Notes under the pieces: generated by a model
What the model saw: the letters and a program-made list of their open reading frames with translations, nothing else
Databases searched by the model: none
Told to the model about the DNA's origin: nothing
Position numbers and translations under genes: made by a program
NCBI RefSeq assembly: GCF_014636475.1
Contig: NZ_BMEL01000001.1
Span: forward strand, 1,240,001-1,304,000
DNA length: 64,000 nt
DNA from: Halobacillus andaensis
GTDB taxonomy: Bacteria; Bacillota; Bacilli; Bacillales; Halobacillaceae
Direction: 5' to 3'
Shown here: positions 25,379 through 35,042 of the stretch, piece by piece
How the letters are laid out: each line of letters starts with the position of its first letter
Numbering within the stretch: position 1 is the first letter of the stretch

Positions 25379-26376
25379 TAATAAACCATATCAAGGAAAT
25401 CTTCTTTTGTAATTTTACCTAAATAGTGAGGAATCTCGATATTCTCGAGCGCCTCATCAATAGCTGCGCGCTCATATTTCACATCCATGAGCTGCTCTTC
25501 AACTTCAGAAATATCTCCTACTCCAAAGAAATCGCCATAAATTTTAACGTTGCGAATATACCCTTTTGCTACATCAAGACGGATGTCATAGCTTCCTGCT
25601 CCTTCAATCCGTTTCGTGTGCTGAATGTTAAACTTAGGTGATTTTCCATAGTTCCAATCCCAATTGCGGTAACGATCATCGGCAATCTTGTAGATCTCTT
25701 TCCAGTCTTCCTCTGTTAATTGATACTGAGGAACATCCTTTACATCCTCCACATTAAAGATATAACGCAAAATTAACTGCTTAAACTCATCCATTGTAAT
25801 CGATTCGTCCAGGTACTCCGAAATGTTTGCTACGCGGCTGCGAATCGATTTTATGCCTTTGGACTTAATCTTCTCAGTCTTTACATTCAATGCAGAAACA
25901 ACATTCTCAATTTCAGAATCGAGCATTAACGTTCCGTGACTAAACATGCGGCCGCGCGTAGAGAATTGAGCATTTCCAGAAATTTTTCTTCCATCAACCA
26001 CAATATCATTACGGCCAGATAATTCCGCTTGAACGCCTAACTTGTTAAGCGCCTGAGTAACGGGTTCTGTAAACTTAGCAAAGTCGTGAAAACTATCCCC
26101 ATCATCCTTCGTAATAAAGCTGAAGTTAAGATTGCCAAGATCGTGATAAACAGCTCCGCCGCCAGATAAGCGACGCACCACGTGAATTCCGTTTTCTTCT
26201 ACATAGTTTGTATTGATTTCTTCCACGGTATTTTGGTTCTTACCAATAATGATGGAAGGTTCGTTAATATAGAATAATAAATAAGTCTCGTTAATATCTA
26301 AGTTCTTTAACGCATATTCTTCGATCGCTAAATTAATGCGCGGATCATTTACTCCCTCATGATCTATAAATAACAT
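25378..26376 (-). CDS. lplJ: Lipoate--protein ligase
   Basis: It attaches free lipoate to E2 and GcvH subunits through lipoyl-AMP. The catalytic-domain signature RRLSGGGAVYHDLGNLNFSF is present (around residues 70-90), then KISGNAQF with the adenylate-binding Lys, and a C-terminal accessory domain from about residue 250. 332 aa, the size of B. subtilis LplJ (YhfJ). GGAAAGGATG precedes the ATG. It lies 65 bp after yhfI on the same strand. Confidence 0.92.
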   Translation of the reverse strand: MLFIDHEGVNDPRINLAIEEYALKNLDINETYLLFYINEPSIIIGKNQNTVEEINTNYVEENGIHVVRRLSGGGAVYHDLGNLNFSFITKDDGDSFHDFAKFTEPVTQALNKLGVQAELSGRNDIVVDGRKISGNAQFSTRGRMFSHGTLMLDSEIENVVSALNVKTEKIKSKGIKSIRSRVANISEYLDESITMDEFKQLILRYIFNVEDVKDVPQYQLTEEDWKEIYKIADDRYRNWDWNYGKSPKFNIQHTKRIEGAGSYDIRLDVAKGYIRNVKIYGDFFGVGDISEVEEQLMDVKYERAAIDEALENIEIPHYLGKITKEDFLDMVY

Positions 26377-26441
26377 CGTCTCATCCTTTCCAACGTTTCA
26401 CTCTACTTTCCATTGTATAAAATTCGACGATATTTCACAAT

Positions 26442-27182
26442 TTATTGAGCATCCGAGCTCCACGTTAACTCATTTTCAGCCAATTCGATATGACCTTTAA
26501 ACACATCAGCTGCTTCTTGTTTCAGTAAATTCGTTTCTCCAAAATGAGGCAAATGGCTAAGCCATAACGTATCGACGTCCGCAAGATTTGCAATTTTGCC
26601 TGCTTCTTCGCTCGTCATATGCCCTGGTCCGCTTCCGTCCATCCCTTTATAAAAGTTCGTATCTGTTATAAGCAAGTCAGATCCTTTTGCAAATTGAGCT
26701 AACTCTTCAAAATAACTAGTATCTGCTGTATAAACGATTTGATCTGTATTACTACAGATTTTCATTGCGTAGCAAGGCACGGGATGCTTTGTTTGTAAAA
26801 ATTCAATGGTAAACGGTCCGAGTTCTAAGGGCTGATTCGGATCATAAGCGACTCCTTCTGTATATTGATGGGTTAATGATTGTAAACCCTTTTCATCTTG
26901 CTCATGGCCGAAAATCGGCAGCACATCGCTCGTTTCTTGAATCGTATTTTGCACGAGCCAAGCATATTGGAGAACTCCAATATCCGCGATATGATCGTGG
27001 TGATAATGAGATAACACCACAGCATCCAAATCGGTTACTTCAAGTTTTTGCTGCAGCTGGGCCAATGCACCACTTCCACAATCAATTAATAATTTGTAAT
27101 TCTCTTCTTCCATTAAGTAGCATGAGGTGGCGCTATTTACAGCTGGATACCCGCCCCAATAACCTATCGTAGTTACTTTCAT
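26442..27182 (-). CDS. yhfI: MBL-fold metal-dependent hydrolase YhfI
   Basis: A 246-aa metallo-beta-lactamase-fold hydrolase. The metal-binding motif SHYHHDHIADIG (about residues 61-72) and later HPVPCYAMKI, YTADTSYF and LSHLPHFG are visible. The substrate is not known; the fold resembles RNase Z-type phosphodiesterases. TTAGGAGTG precedes the ATG selected; a longer frame has no site. It is placed beside lplJ and yhfH as in B. subtilis, but yhfH runs the other way. Confidence 0.88.
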   Translation of the reverse strand: MKVTTIGYWGGYPAVNSATSCYLMEEENYKLLIDCGSGALAQLQQKLEVTDLDAVVLSHYHHDHIADIGVLQYAWLVQNTIQETSDVLPIFGHEQDEKGLQSLTHQYTEGVAYDPNQPLELGPFTIEFLQTKHPVPCYAMKICSNTDQIVYTADTSYFEELAQFAKGSDLLITDTNFYKGMDGSGPGHMTSEEAGKIANLADVDTLWLSHLPHFGETNLLKQEAADVFKGHIELAENELTWSSDAQ

Positions 27183-27301
27183 ACTTATCACTCCTAATCA
27201 GACTTTTTACCTATTTTTCAATTGTTTTATAACAGATGGTTGAATTCTGAATATTGTTATAATACAATGACTTTACAACAACTTATTGGAGGCGATTTCA
27301 A

Positions 27302-27430
27302 ATGATGAATGTCATTGAGTTTTTCCGCAACCTACCTAAAAAGCAGTGTACAAAATGTGGCCATGCGATTCAGGAGCAGGCAGACTGTTACGGCAATGTC
27401 TGTGACGAGTGCAGTCATCCTGCCCGTTAA
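27302..27430 (+). CDS. yhfH: YhfH zinc-ribbon microprotein (42 aa)
   Basis: A 42-aa protein with two Cys pairs, CTKC and CDEC, plus a Cys between them, matching the YhfH family (start NVIEFFRNLPKKQC). Probably a zinc-binding protein of unknown role. TTGGAGG lies nine bases before the first of two adjacent ATGs. It has its own promoter region and terminator. Confidence 0.82.
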   Translation: MMNVIEFFRNLPKKQCTKCGHAIQEQADCYGNVCDECSHPAR

Positions 27431-27476
27431 TCATAGTATTCCACACCTCTAATGTTTTCGAACATGTAATTTTAAT

Positions 27477-27504
27477 GAGCGGCTATTAAGCGGCTCTTTT
27501 TTTT
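27477..27504 (+). terminator. Terminator of yhfH
   Basis: GAGC-G-GCT pairs with AGC-G-GCTC with one internal G-G mismatch, followed by eight T. Confidence 0.8.
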
Positions 27505-27526
27505 GCATAAAAAATCCACCTCTTTT

Positions 27527-28549
27527 TTACGAAGAGGCGGATTCTTTTAAGGAGATACGTTCCGTTGACTTTCGTTTAAGCAGTTCATAAGGATAGACAA
27601 ATCGCTGCTCATGCTGTTGCTGGCTGCTTTTCATTTTATTGACGAGCACCTGAATGGTTTTCATCGCCATCTCCGCGACAGGCTGTTGCACGGTCGTAAT
27701 AGAAGGAACCATTAAAAGAGAGATCATTTGGTTATCAAATCCAACCACCGATAAATCCTCCGGGATACTGAAACCTGACTGAGCAGCTGCATACACAATG
27801 CCCGCTGCTACTTCATCTGATCCTGTAAATATCCCATCTACCTTTTTATTTTGCTGTTGGAGAAAGGCGAACACTTTTTGTCCATCTTTTACATCCAGCG
27901 CATCTTTGATTTCTAGGTTTTCATCAAAAGGTAAATGGAAATCAGCTAACGCTTGCTGAAAACCTAATTTACGCTCGCAAGTAATATGCGTCTCCTGACT
28001 TCCAGTGGCATAAGCAATCGTGGAGCACCCTTGCTCTATTAAATGGACGGTTGCGTCGTAGGCTGCCTGACGATGATCAATATGTACCATCGACACTTGA
28101 TCCGTCTCCATGTACTCATTGCAAAGGACAATAGGACCTGATTCGAGATATGGTTCAATGGTTTTCCAGTCATTCGATAAAGAAGCCATAATAACTCCGT
28201 CGACTTGCTTTGTTTTTAACAATTGTAAGTAATCCAATTCTTTCTGTTTCTTATCATGCGTCTGGCAAACAATTACTTGGTATCCAAATTCCGAAGCTTC
28301 TCGCTCCATTGCTTCAATTAAATGACCAAAAAACGGATTAGTTACACGCGGAAGCAATACAGCAATGGTTTCTGTACGTTGACTTCTCAGCCGACGAGCT
28401 GATGAATTTGGTACATACCCCAGCTGGTGCATCGCATCCATGATTTTTTCTTTTTTCTCTTCCGTGACATAGGGTTGATCGTTAATCACCCGAGATACTG
28501 TAGTCCGCGACAAACCTGCCAGGCGGGCCACATCCTCAATAGTAGCCAT
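27527..28549 (-). CDS. LacI family transcriptional regulator
   Basis: A 340-aa repressor with LacI HTH (TIEDVARLAGLSRTTVSRV), hinge GYVPNSSARRLRS and a sugar-binding-protein-type effector domain (SVVGFDNQ, SITTVQQPVAEM). The chosen ATG follows GGGGGAG. It has no co-oriented sugar genes, so the target is unclear. Its own upstream region holds an ideal LacI-family operator, which suggests autoregulation or CcpA control. DegA-type regulators are a possible relation. Confidence 0.85.
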   Translation of the reverse strand: MATIEDVARLAGLSRTTVSRVINDQPYVTEEKKEKIMDAMHQLGYVPNSSARRLRSQRTETIAVLLPRVTNPFFGHLIEAMEREASEFGYQVIVCQTHDKKQKELDYLQLLKTKQVDGVIMASLSNDWKTIEPYLESGPIVLCNEYMETDQVSMVHIDHRQAAYDATVHLIEQGCSTIAYATGSQETHITCERKLGFQQALADFHLPFDENLEIKDALDVKDGQKVFAFLQQQNKKVDGIFTGSDEVAAGIVYAAAQSGFSIPEDLSVVGFDNQMISLLMVPSITTVQQPVAEMAMKTIQVLVNKMKSSQQQHEQRFVYPYELLKRKSTERISLKESASS

Positions 28550-28577
28550 TCTAACTCCCCCTGATTCAGCCACATTT

Positions 28578-28591
28578 TGAAATCGTTTTCA
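28578..28591 (-). promoter_or_regulatory. cre-type / LacI-family operator
   Basis: TGAAATCGTTTTCA fits the cre consensus TGWAANCGNTNWCA at every position and is also a near-symmetric LacI-family operator. It lies 29 bp before the regulator start, so either CcpA repression or self-repression is possible. Confidence 0.65.
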
Positions 28592-28645
28592 TAACAAATC
28601 ATACTAAGATCCACCTAAATATGCAAGAGAAAATTTACCATTGCA

Positions 28646-28688
28646 GGGTACCAGGTACACAATGCAGCTTAACGTGTACCTGGTACCC
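28646..28688. repeat. 15-bp perfect inverted repeat of the GGTACC family
   Basis: GGGTACCAGGTACAC and its exact complement flank a 13-base loop. There is no T-tract. It lies between the lacI start and the hemY terminator. The core GGTACCAGGTAC is shared with the gerPF terminator region at 12.66-12.73 kb. Confidence 0.6.
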
Positions 28689-28718
28689 AGAGAAAAAAGA
28701 GAAAAAGGAAATAGAAAA

Positions 28719-28743
28719 AACTGCTGCCTATTAGGCAGCAGTT
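28719..28743 (-). terminator. Terminator of hemEHY
   Basis: AACTGCTGCC and its complement enclose TATTA, with six U following on the minus strand. It overlaps the hemY stop codon. Confidence 0.9.
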
Positions 28744-30139
28744 AGAGGTTGAGGTGCTCGAGGACTTGTTCGACGGCGGCTTCTCCCTGGTCAATGCAGT
28801 CAGGCAGTCCTATGCCTTCATAAGAAGCGCCAGCTAAGTAAACACCTGGCAACTGCCTGTTCATTTGTTCTGTGACTTGTCGGATGCGATCCTTATGACC
28901 GACAGTATATTGCGGCATGGAGTCATACCATCTCGTAACAATTGAAAATTCAGGCTGATCACTGATTTTCATTATTTGATTAAGATCGTGTAATGCAATC
29001 TCCGTTATTTCTTCATCTGATAAATCAACCACTTCTTGATCATTCGGTTTTCCAACGTAGCAGCGGAGCATCACTTTGCCTTCTGGTGTAGAGTGAGGCC
29101 ACTTTTTGTGCGTCCACGTGCATGCGGTAATTCGAAAACGGCTGTTGCGAGAGACGACAAACCCTGTTCCATCCACGTCTTTCTTGATCGCCGAGGCGTC
29201 AAAGGCCATCGCAACGTTAGCAACAGATGTCGCTTTCAACTCTTTTAATGTATCCATGAAATCGTATTGGGAAAGCATACGCTGTGCTGCAAAATAAGGG
29301 ACAGCAGCGATCACAGCGTCGGCTTTTTCCACGCTTCCATCACTTAATAGAACGTGATAACCCTCTGATTTTTTCTCAATGTGATCGATTCCTACATTTT
29401 TATGAATCGACTCTGGCTTCAACTGTCCTTCAATAGCGTCGACAAGAGATTGAAGGCCATCTTCGAACGTACGGAACATGCTGGGTTTCGGCTTATTTTT
29501 TGGCGGCTTCGGCACCGTTTTTCTTAATCCTTTAATTAAACTGCCATGCTCCTGTTCTAACTGATAAAAGTTCGGGAACGTAGCCTGAAGACTTAAATCA
29601 TCAATATCTCCAGCATATATGCCTGATAATAAAGGTTCAATTAAATTGTCTACCACTTGATTACCGAGTCGGCGTCTAAAGAACAGTCCTAATGACTGAT
29701 CGCCTTCGATCGGCTGCTTTGATTTTACGAGATCAAGTGCCGCTCTTACTTTTCCAGCAGGCGTGAACAGGCTGGAAAATAAAAAAGGCCGGATTCTCGT
29801 AGGAATGCCCATAAACGATCCGCTCGGCATTTTATGCAGCTTGTCTTTAACAAGAATATAAGCCTGCCCTGTCCCATTCGGAACCAGTTTATCTTCTAGG
29901 CCAACTTCACGAGCCAGCCGTGTCGCGCTTTTCTTACGTTCTAAGAAAGAATCTGGTCCTCTCTCAATCGTGAAACCATCACGCTTCACTGTGTCAATCT
30001 TCCCACCTAAATGATTGCTGGCTTCATACAATTGAACATCAATCGGGAGCTGTTTTTCACGGATTTCTTTTTGTAAATAGTAAGCAGCGGTTAATCCGGA
30101 GATCCCTCCGCCAGCTATAACTACTTTTTTACGTTCCAT
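28742..30139 (-). CDS. hemY: Coproporphyrinogen III oxidase / protoporphyrinogen oxidase (HemY/CgoX)
   Basis: A 465-aa FAD enzyme. The dinucleotide-binding motif VVIAGGGISGLTAAYYL opens the protein, EASNHLGGKIDTV follows, and the C-terminal FAD site reads LAGASYEGIGLPDCIDQG. In Gram-positives it oxidises coproporphyrinogen III to coproporphyrin III. It lies three bases after hemH; its ribosome site (GCAGG) is weak, so coupling to hemH is likely. It ends at a strong terminator. Confidence 0.92.
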   Translation of the reverse strand: MERKKVVIAGGGISGLTAAYYLQKEIREKQLPIDVQLYEASNHLGGKIDTVKRDGFTIERGPDSFLERKKSATRLAREVGLEDKLVPNGTGQAYILVKDKLHKMPSGSFMGIPTRIRPFLFSSLFTPAGKVRAALDLVKSKQPIEGDQSLGLFFRRRLGNQVVDNLIEPLLSGIYAGDIDDLSLQATFPNFYQLEQEHGSLIKGLRKTVPKPPKNKPKPSMFRTFEDGLQSLVDAIEGQLKPESIHKNVGIDHIEKKSEGYHVLLSDGSVEKADAVIAAVPYFAAQRMLSQYDFMDTLKELKATSVANVAMAFDASAIKKDVDGTGFVVSRNSRFRITACTWTHKKWPHSTPEGKVMLRCYVGKPNDQEVVDLSDEEITEIALHDLNQIMKISDQPEFSIVTRWYDSMPQYTVGHKDRIRQVTEQMNRQLPGVYLAGASYEGIGLPDCIDQGEAAVEQVLEHLNL

Positions 30140-30141
30140 AC

Positions 30142-31077
30142 TTAAACCTGCTCTTCTCTTTTAGCTAGGACAACACCAGCTAGCGTCCGAATAAATTTAG
30201 GGTGGGTATTCGGCATTTCTGGTCGGTAATAGTCTGCTCCAACTTCATGACAAACTACTTTACACTCATAATCATTATCGTAAAGAACTTCAAGGTGGTC
30301 AGAAACAAATCCTACAGGTGCGTACACAAAGGAACGATAGCCCTTTTCATGAAAAAGATCTCTCGTTAAATCCAGTACGTCTGGACCGAGCCAAGGGTCT
30401 GGCGTGTTTCCTTCACTTTGCCAGCCAATCTCGTATTGGGTAATCCCCGTTTCTTCAGAAATTAATTCAGCTGTTCTCTTTAACTGATCCGGATAAGGAT
30501 CGCCGCCTTCTAAAATTTTCTCCGGCAAGCTGTGTGCTGAAACGATTAAGCATGCTTTTGCGCGCTCTTCTTCAGGCATTTTTTCATATTCAGATAAGAT
30601 GTGTTCACTCCAGTAATCAATGAAACCAGGAGCGTCATACCAGCTTTCTACTGAACGGATCGTAATGCCGTGTTTTTCAGCTTCTTCCTGAGCACGCCCA
30701 TTGTAAGATTTCACACTGTATGTGGAATAATGCGGGGCCAATACGATGGATACCGCTTCTTCAATGCCATCTTCAGTCATTTGCTGAACAGCATCTTCTA
30801 CGAACGGTTCAATATGTTTTAAACCTAAATACATTTTAAATTCAACTTCATCTTGTTCTTCGTTTAACGTGTCTTGCAGAGCCGTCGCCTGGTCTTCTGT
30901 AATACGCGCCAGCGGTGAAATACCGCCAATCGCATTGTAGCGGTCACGAAGGTCTTGCAGCATTTCATCCGATGGCTTTCTGCCTCTGCGGATATGTGTA
31001 TAATAACGTTCTAAATCTTCTTCTTTATAAGGCGTTCCATACGCCATAACGAGCAAACCTACTTGTTTCTTTTCCAT
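30142..31077 (-). CDS. hemH: Coproporphyrin III ferrochelatase (HemH/CpfC)
   Basis: It inserts iron into coproporphyrin III. Residues expected for the family are present: His182 in SAHSLPEKI and Glu263 in HLEVLYDND. The start MAYGTPY and GGISPLA match family blocks. 311 aa. AGGTGA precedes the ATG, 13 bp after hemE. Middle gene of hemE-hemH-hemY, the standard Bacillus arrangement. Confidence 0.94.
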   Translation of the reverse strand: MEKKQVGLLVMAYGTPYKEEDLERYYTHIRRGRKPSDEMLQDLRDRYNAIGGISPLARITEDQATALQDTLNEEQDEVEFKMYLGLKHIEPFVEDAVQQMTEDGIEEAVSIVLAPHYSTYSVKSYNGRAQEEAEKHGITIRSVESWYDAPGFIDYWSEHILSEYEKMPEEERAKACLIVSAHSLPEKILEGGDPYPDQLKRTAELISEETGITQYEIGWQSEGNTPDPWLGPDVLDLTRDLFHEKGYRSFVYAPVGFVSDHLEVLYDNDYECKVVCHEVGADYYRPEMPNTHPKFIRTLAGVVLAKREEQV

Positions 31078-31090
31078 TATAATTCACCTC

Positions 31091-32128
31091 TTAATTCTTT
31101 TTTGAATAGTCGTGAATGAGCTGGGTTAGTCGCTTTAAGGTTTCTGGTTTAATGTCAGGCGTAACCCCGTGTCCTAAGTTAAAGATGTGGCTAGGGTGCT
31201 GCTTTCCTTCATCTATGATGGCTTTCGCGCGCTCTTCAATGACATTCCAATCAGAGAGCAAAATCGAAGGATCAAGGTTTCCTTGAAGCGGCTTCGTAAT
31301 CCCCATGTCTCTTGCTTCTTTAATGGAAAGACGCCAATCCAAACCTACAACATCAACAGGAAGGTCATTCCATTCAAGAGCCAAATGCCTTGCTCCCACT
31401 CCAAACATGATTAATGGAACCTCTGTTGATTCTAATTCTGTAAAAATCCGCTCCATTACAGGTTTAATAAATGTTCGGTAATCCTCTACATTTAAAGCGC
31501 CTACCCATGAATCAAAGATTTGTATAGCGCTTGCTCCTGCAGCAACTTGTGCACGAGCATAAGTGATCGTCGTCTCCGCCAGTTTGTCCATGAGCGCAAA
31601 CCACGTCGTTGGCTCGCTGTACATAAGAGCTTTCGTCTTATTATAATTCTTAGAAGGTCCGCCCTCAATCATATAGCTCGCCAGCGTAAACGGTGCTCCA
31701 GAAAATCCGATAAGCGGGACATTTAACTGTTCTTGAGTCAATAAACGAATCGTATCCATTACGTAAGATACGTCAGTTTCCGGATCAATTGTTCCGAGCT
31801 TCTCTATGTCCGCTCTACTACGAATCGGATTGTCAATCACAGGACCGATCCCTTTCTTAATTTCCACATCGACTCCTATGGCTGGTAATGGCGTCATAAT
31901 GTCTTTATAAAGAATCGCTGCATCCACATCGTATTGCTCAACGGGAAGTCGGGTGACGTAAGCCCCTAATTCCGGTTGATGCGTAATTTCAAAAAGTGAG
32001 TATCTTTCTTTTAATTTATTATACTCCGGCTGCGACCGTCCTGCCTGGCGCATGAACCATACAGGTGTATGATCCGTTGGCTCACCGCGAAATGCTTTTA
32101 AGATTGTGTCATTAAATGGTTTAGTCAT
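31091..32128 (-). CDS. hemE: Uroporphyrinogen decarboxylase
   Basis: It converts uroporphyrinogen III to coproporphyrinogen III. Signature 1 ([11 protein letters not shown]) is near the N-terminus, signature 2-like [18 protein letters not shown] near residue 140, and LQGNLDPS and [10 protein letters not shown] close the enzyme. 345 aa from the ATG after AAAGGAG; a GTG 27 bases upstream overlaps this site. First gene of the haem operon, 118 bp after pbpF. Confidence 0.94.
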   Translation of the reverse strand: MTKPFNDTILKAFRGEPTDHTPVWFMRQAGRSQPEYNKLKERYSLFEITHQPELGAYVTRLPVEQYDVDAAILYKDIMTPLPAIGVDVEIKKGIGPVIDNPIRSRADIEKLGTIDPETDVSYVMDTIRLLTQEQLNVPLIGFSGAPFTLASYMIEGGPSKNYNKTKALMYSEPTTWFALMDKLAETTITYARAQVAAGASAIQIFDSWVGALNVEDYRTFIKPVMERIFTELESTEVPLIMFGVGARHLALEWNDLPVDVVGLDWRLSIKEARDMGITKPLQGNLDPSILLSDWNVIEERAKAIIDEGKQHPSHIFNLGHGVTPDIKPETLKRLTQLIHDYSKKN

Positions 32129-32203
32129 CCCTAAAAACTCCTTTTTCACGTTCAACGTTTATCCGATTACAACTATACTGATTTTTTAAACAGGTGTATA
32201 GAA

Positions 32204-32215
32204 AAACGATCGTTT
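32204..32215. promoter_or_regulatory. Palindrome upstream of hemE
   Basis: AAACGATCGTTT is a perfect 12-bp palindrome about 75 bp before the hemE start. A TATAGT lies downstream of it on the minus strand. It resembles a repressor operator, but no specific regulator can be named. Confidence 0.3.
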
Positions 32216-32246
32216 CGTCACTAGATTGTGCATTTTTTCACAGGTG

Positions 32247-34412
32247 CTAATTAACCGTAACTTCATTAGAAGGTTCACCCTCGAGTCCAGTCAGTGGATC
32301 ATATGGAACTACGACATACGTGCGAGGATTCAGCAGGCTGAAGGTACTTACACGGTATTCTCCTTCTCCCTTCACATCCCCGACTAACTTCTTATCGTCT
32401 CCACCTTTCTCATAAATTCGATAAATGATTCGATCATCGTCACCAGGTGTCCATTCAATTGTACCTGATACAATTCTGAACCCTCCGAAGCTAACAGAAC
32501 CTTTAGCATCCGTGATTTCGGGCAGTGTAATCGGTTCAGGTAAGTTTTCCGCACCTTCAGGACGTTTAAATGAAGCAGTCATATCTTTTTGATCATCAAC
32601 TTCTGACAATATAGACTTCATGAGAGCTGTAGGGTATTCGCTTCCACCCGTTAGATAATAATCGTCTCCGGATTGATCATACCCCATCCATAGTGATCCC
32701 ACATACTCTGGCGTGTAGCCTACAAACCACGCATCTTTGTTTTCTCCCTCTACAGAAGGATGCTGCTGAGTGCCTGTTTTTCCTGCCAGGGCTTTAGGAA
32801 AGCTTCCCGCCTGTGCTGTACCTGTTTCCACAGTCTTTTCTAACATCTGGGTCATGTTCCAAGCTGTTTCTTTATTAAACACTTGCTTTTCAGTTTGTTC
32901 ATGCTGGTGAATGACCTCACCATTTCGATCAATAATCTGTTGAATCGTATAGCCATTGGTCACTTTTCCTTCGTTCGCAAAACTGCGGTACGCTTCTGTT
33001 AATTGCAGCGGCGTATATCCTTCTGATAACCCACCTAACGCAAGGGAAAGTCCCTCGTCTTCTGTTGATAATCCAAGGTCGTCTAAATATTTCTTCGCAT
33101 AATCGATTCCCATTTGGTCCAGCAGCCAAACGGCAGGAGCATTTTTAGATTCGATAATCGCTTGATAGATAGACGTAAATCCATCATAGTTTCCATCATA
33201 GTTTCTCGGCGTATAATCTCCATAGCTTCTCTCTTCGTCTACTAATAATGAATACGGAATATACTTTTTGTCCATGAGGGCAGGGCCGTAGACGGATAGA
33301 GGTTTAATAACTGAACCAGGCTGTTTACGTGTTAATGCACGGTTACGTTCCCCATGCTTAAAGTCACGCCCTCCCACCAAAGCGGCTACTGCTCCTGTTT
33401 TTTGATTCATTAAAGTAAAAGCTCCTTCGACCTCTCCTTGAGATCCTGGTGCAAATTCTCCATTTTTCATTTGATCGGCAGCGATTCGCTGTATGTCTGG
33501 ATCCATTTCAACGACGATCTTATAACCGCCGCGTTTAAGTTCGTCTCGAGAAATATGGTAAACCCTCTCAGCTTCGCGTATCGCGGCATCTACATAGCTG
33601 TTGCTCCATGTTTCTTCTTTCTCTTCCCTTCGCTCCTCACCTAACGTAGCTCCTTGAAGACTGACCATTTCTTCAGCGGCAATCATATCCAGTGCTTCCA
33701 TACGAGCCAGCACAGTATTCCGCCTGTTTAATGCGTTCTCCGGATGATCAAAAGGCGAATACGAGTTAGGAGCCTTAGGAAGTCCAGCTAACAGGGCGCC
33801 CTGTGCAACAGTTAAATCCTTAATTGACGTATTGAAATAGGTTTTGGACGCTTCTTCTACTCCATAGGCCCCGCTCCCAAAGTAAATCGTATTTAAATAA
33901 AGCTCGAGGATCTCATCCTTTGTATACTTTCGCTCCAAGTGTATAGCTGCCATGACTTCCTTCGTTTTACGCATCCACGACTTTTCGTTCGTTAAAAAAA
34001 GGTTTTTAGCGAGCTGCTGAGTGATCGTACTTCCACCCTCTACCTTATCCATAGCAATGATATCTCGATAAACCGCACGTAAAATCGCTTTAAAATCCAC
34101 TCCCGAATGTTCATAAAACCTTCCATCTTCTATAGCAATAAAAGCTTCTTGAACATGAGCAGGAATGTCATCTATATCGACTAAGGTTCGGTTTTCTGTA
34201 TAAATCCTTTCTAATACTTCCCCTTCTTTCGTCTCAACCGTTGAGGCGGTATTTAAGGCTAAGTCTTTTTCTGAGACAATAAACCGTCCCCCAAAAAGTA
34301 TGATTAAAAATCCAATGATTGCAAAGAACACAAAAGCCGTAACAATGACAGCCGGCCACTTTACCCGCCTGACCCAACGCGGCATTGGAGGTGCTTTTAA
34401 TTTTGTTTTCAA
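32247..34412 (-). CDS. pbpF: Bifunctional class A penicillin-binding protein (PbpF type)
   Basis: A peptidoglycan glycosyltransferase and transpeptidase. After a short basic cytoplasmic tail and one transmembrane helix (about 18-42), the GT51 domain shows EDGRFYEHSGVD, GGSTITQQLAKN and KTKEVMAAIHLERKYTKDE. The transpeptidase domain shows SVIK (nucleophile Ser), SKN and KTGTQ. A C-terminal fibronectin-like segment ends the 721-aa protein. It stands just upstream of hemE as pbpF does in B. subtilis, where it is linked to forespore expression. It diverges from hmoB. Confidence 0.92.
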   Translation of the reverse strand: MKTKLKAPPMPRWVRRVKWPAVIVTAFVFFAIIGFLIILFGGRFIVSEKDLALNTASTVETKEGEVLERIYTENRTLVDIDDIPAHVQEAFIAIEDGRFYEHSGVDFKAILRAVYRDIIAMDKVEGGSTITQQLAKNLFLTNEKSWMRKTKEVMAAIHLERKYTKDEILELYLNTIYFGSGAYGVEEASKTYFNTSIKDLTVAQGALLAGLPKAPNSYSPFDHPENALNRRNTVLARMEALDMIAAEEMVSLQGATLGEERREEKEETWSNSYVDAAIREAERVYHISRDELKRGGYKIVVEMDPDIQRIAADQMKNGEFAPGSQGEVEGAFTLMNQKTGAVAALVGGRDFKHGERNRALTRKQPGSVIKPLSVYGPALMDKKYIPYSLLVDEERSYGDYTPRNYDGNYDGFTSIYQAIIESKNAPAVWLLDQMGIDYAKKYLDDLGLSTEDEGLSLALGGLSEGYTPLQLTEAYRSFANEGKVTNGYTIQQIIDRNGEVIHQHEQTEKQVFNKETAWNMTQMLEKTVETGTAQAGSFPKALAGKTGTQQHPSVEGENKDAWFVGYTPEYVGSLWMGYDQSGDDYYLTGGSEYPTALMKSILSEVDDQKDMTASFKRPEGAENLPEPITLPEITDAKGSVSFGGFRIVSGTIEWTPGDDDRIIYRIYEKGGDDKKLVGDVKGEGEYRVSTFSLLNPRTYVVVPYDPLTGLEGEPSNEVTVN

Positions 34413-34509
34413 GCCTCGTGCATCCTTTCTTCTTCCTTATGTTAAAGCTTGCAGAAGTTTTGTCTAACTTGCTACACTAAAAACGTGATGTAGGAAAGGA
34501 GACAAACTT

Positions 34510-35007
34510 ATGACCGTATCTATGACAAATGGTACCTTAAACTATTTAGCAAAGCTACAGCAGGAACATCCTGAACTTTTTTTGATGCAAAATCAAGACA
34601 AAACCGTGGCTTTCTATGAAGGAGAGCAATCTTCTTTTTTTGCTGAAGGTCGAGATTATGAAATCGTTGAAGCTGTAGGTAATGTTCAGCCGACTGGATT
34701 TGTCGTCATGAACAATATTCCTGTCTCTGACGAAGGCCGCCCTGTATTTGAAGACCGATTCAAGAAGCGCGCCGGCAGTGTGGAAAGCATGGATGGCTTT
34801 CAGGCCATTCGCATTCTAAGACCTGTAAAAGGAAATACCTACGTCGTATTTACACAATGGCGCAATGAACAGAGTTTCGAAGATTGGAAGAATTCTCAGG
34901 CTTTTGAAAAAGCACACGAGAACTCTGGTCCTCAACATAAAGAAAAGCCTTCCTTTATCGACGGCAAACCTTATATTACAAAATATCAAATGATCCAGCC
35001 CGATTAA
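34510..35007 (+). CDS. hmoB: Heme-degrading monooxygenase HmoB (YhgC-like)
   Basis: A 165-aa protein with a C-terminal antibiotic-biosynthesis-monooxygenase (ABM) ferredoxin-like domain: TYVVFTQWRNEQSFEDWKNSQAFEKAH, where the Trp and His-containing helix is typical of IsdG-like heme monooxygenases. The N-terminal half is a degenerate ABM-like segment. The position opposite pbpF and near hemEHY agrees with B. subtilis yhgC (hmoB). AGGAAAGGAG precedes the ATG. Its plus-strand terminator has been split by a repeat element. Confidence 0.82.
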   Translation: MTVSMTNGTLNYLAKLQQEHPELFLMQNQDKTVAFYEGEQSSFFAEGRDYEIVEAVGNVQPTGFVVMNNIPVSDEGRPVFEDRFKKRAGSVESMDGFQAIRILRPVKGNTYVVFTQWRNEQSFEDWKNSQAFEKAHENSGPQHKEKPSFIDGKPYITKYQMIQPD

Positions 35008-35018
35008 CACATAGCAAA

Positions 35019-35042
35019 AGTGAGCGGCATTTACCGCTCACT
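35019..35042. terminator. Left copy of duplicated terminator hairpin (element A)
   Basis: AGTGAGCGG-cattta-CCGCTCACT. The same 24 bases recur exactly at 35525-35548. After this copy the plus strand reads CAGG with no T-tract; a U-tract (TTTTGC) remains only on the minus strand. Confidence 0.85.
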
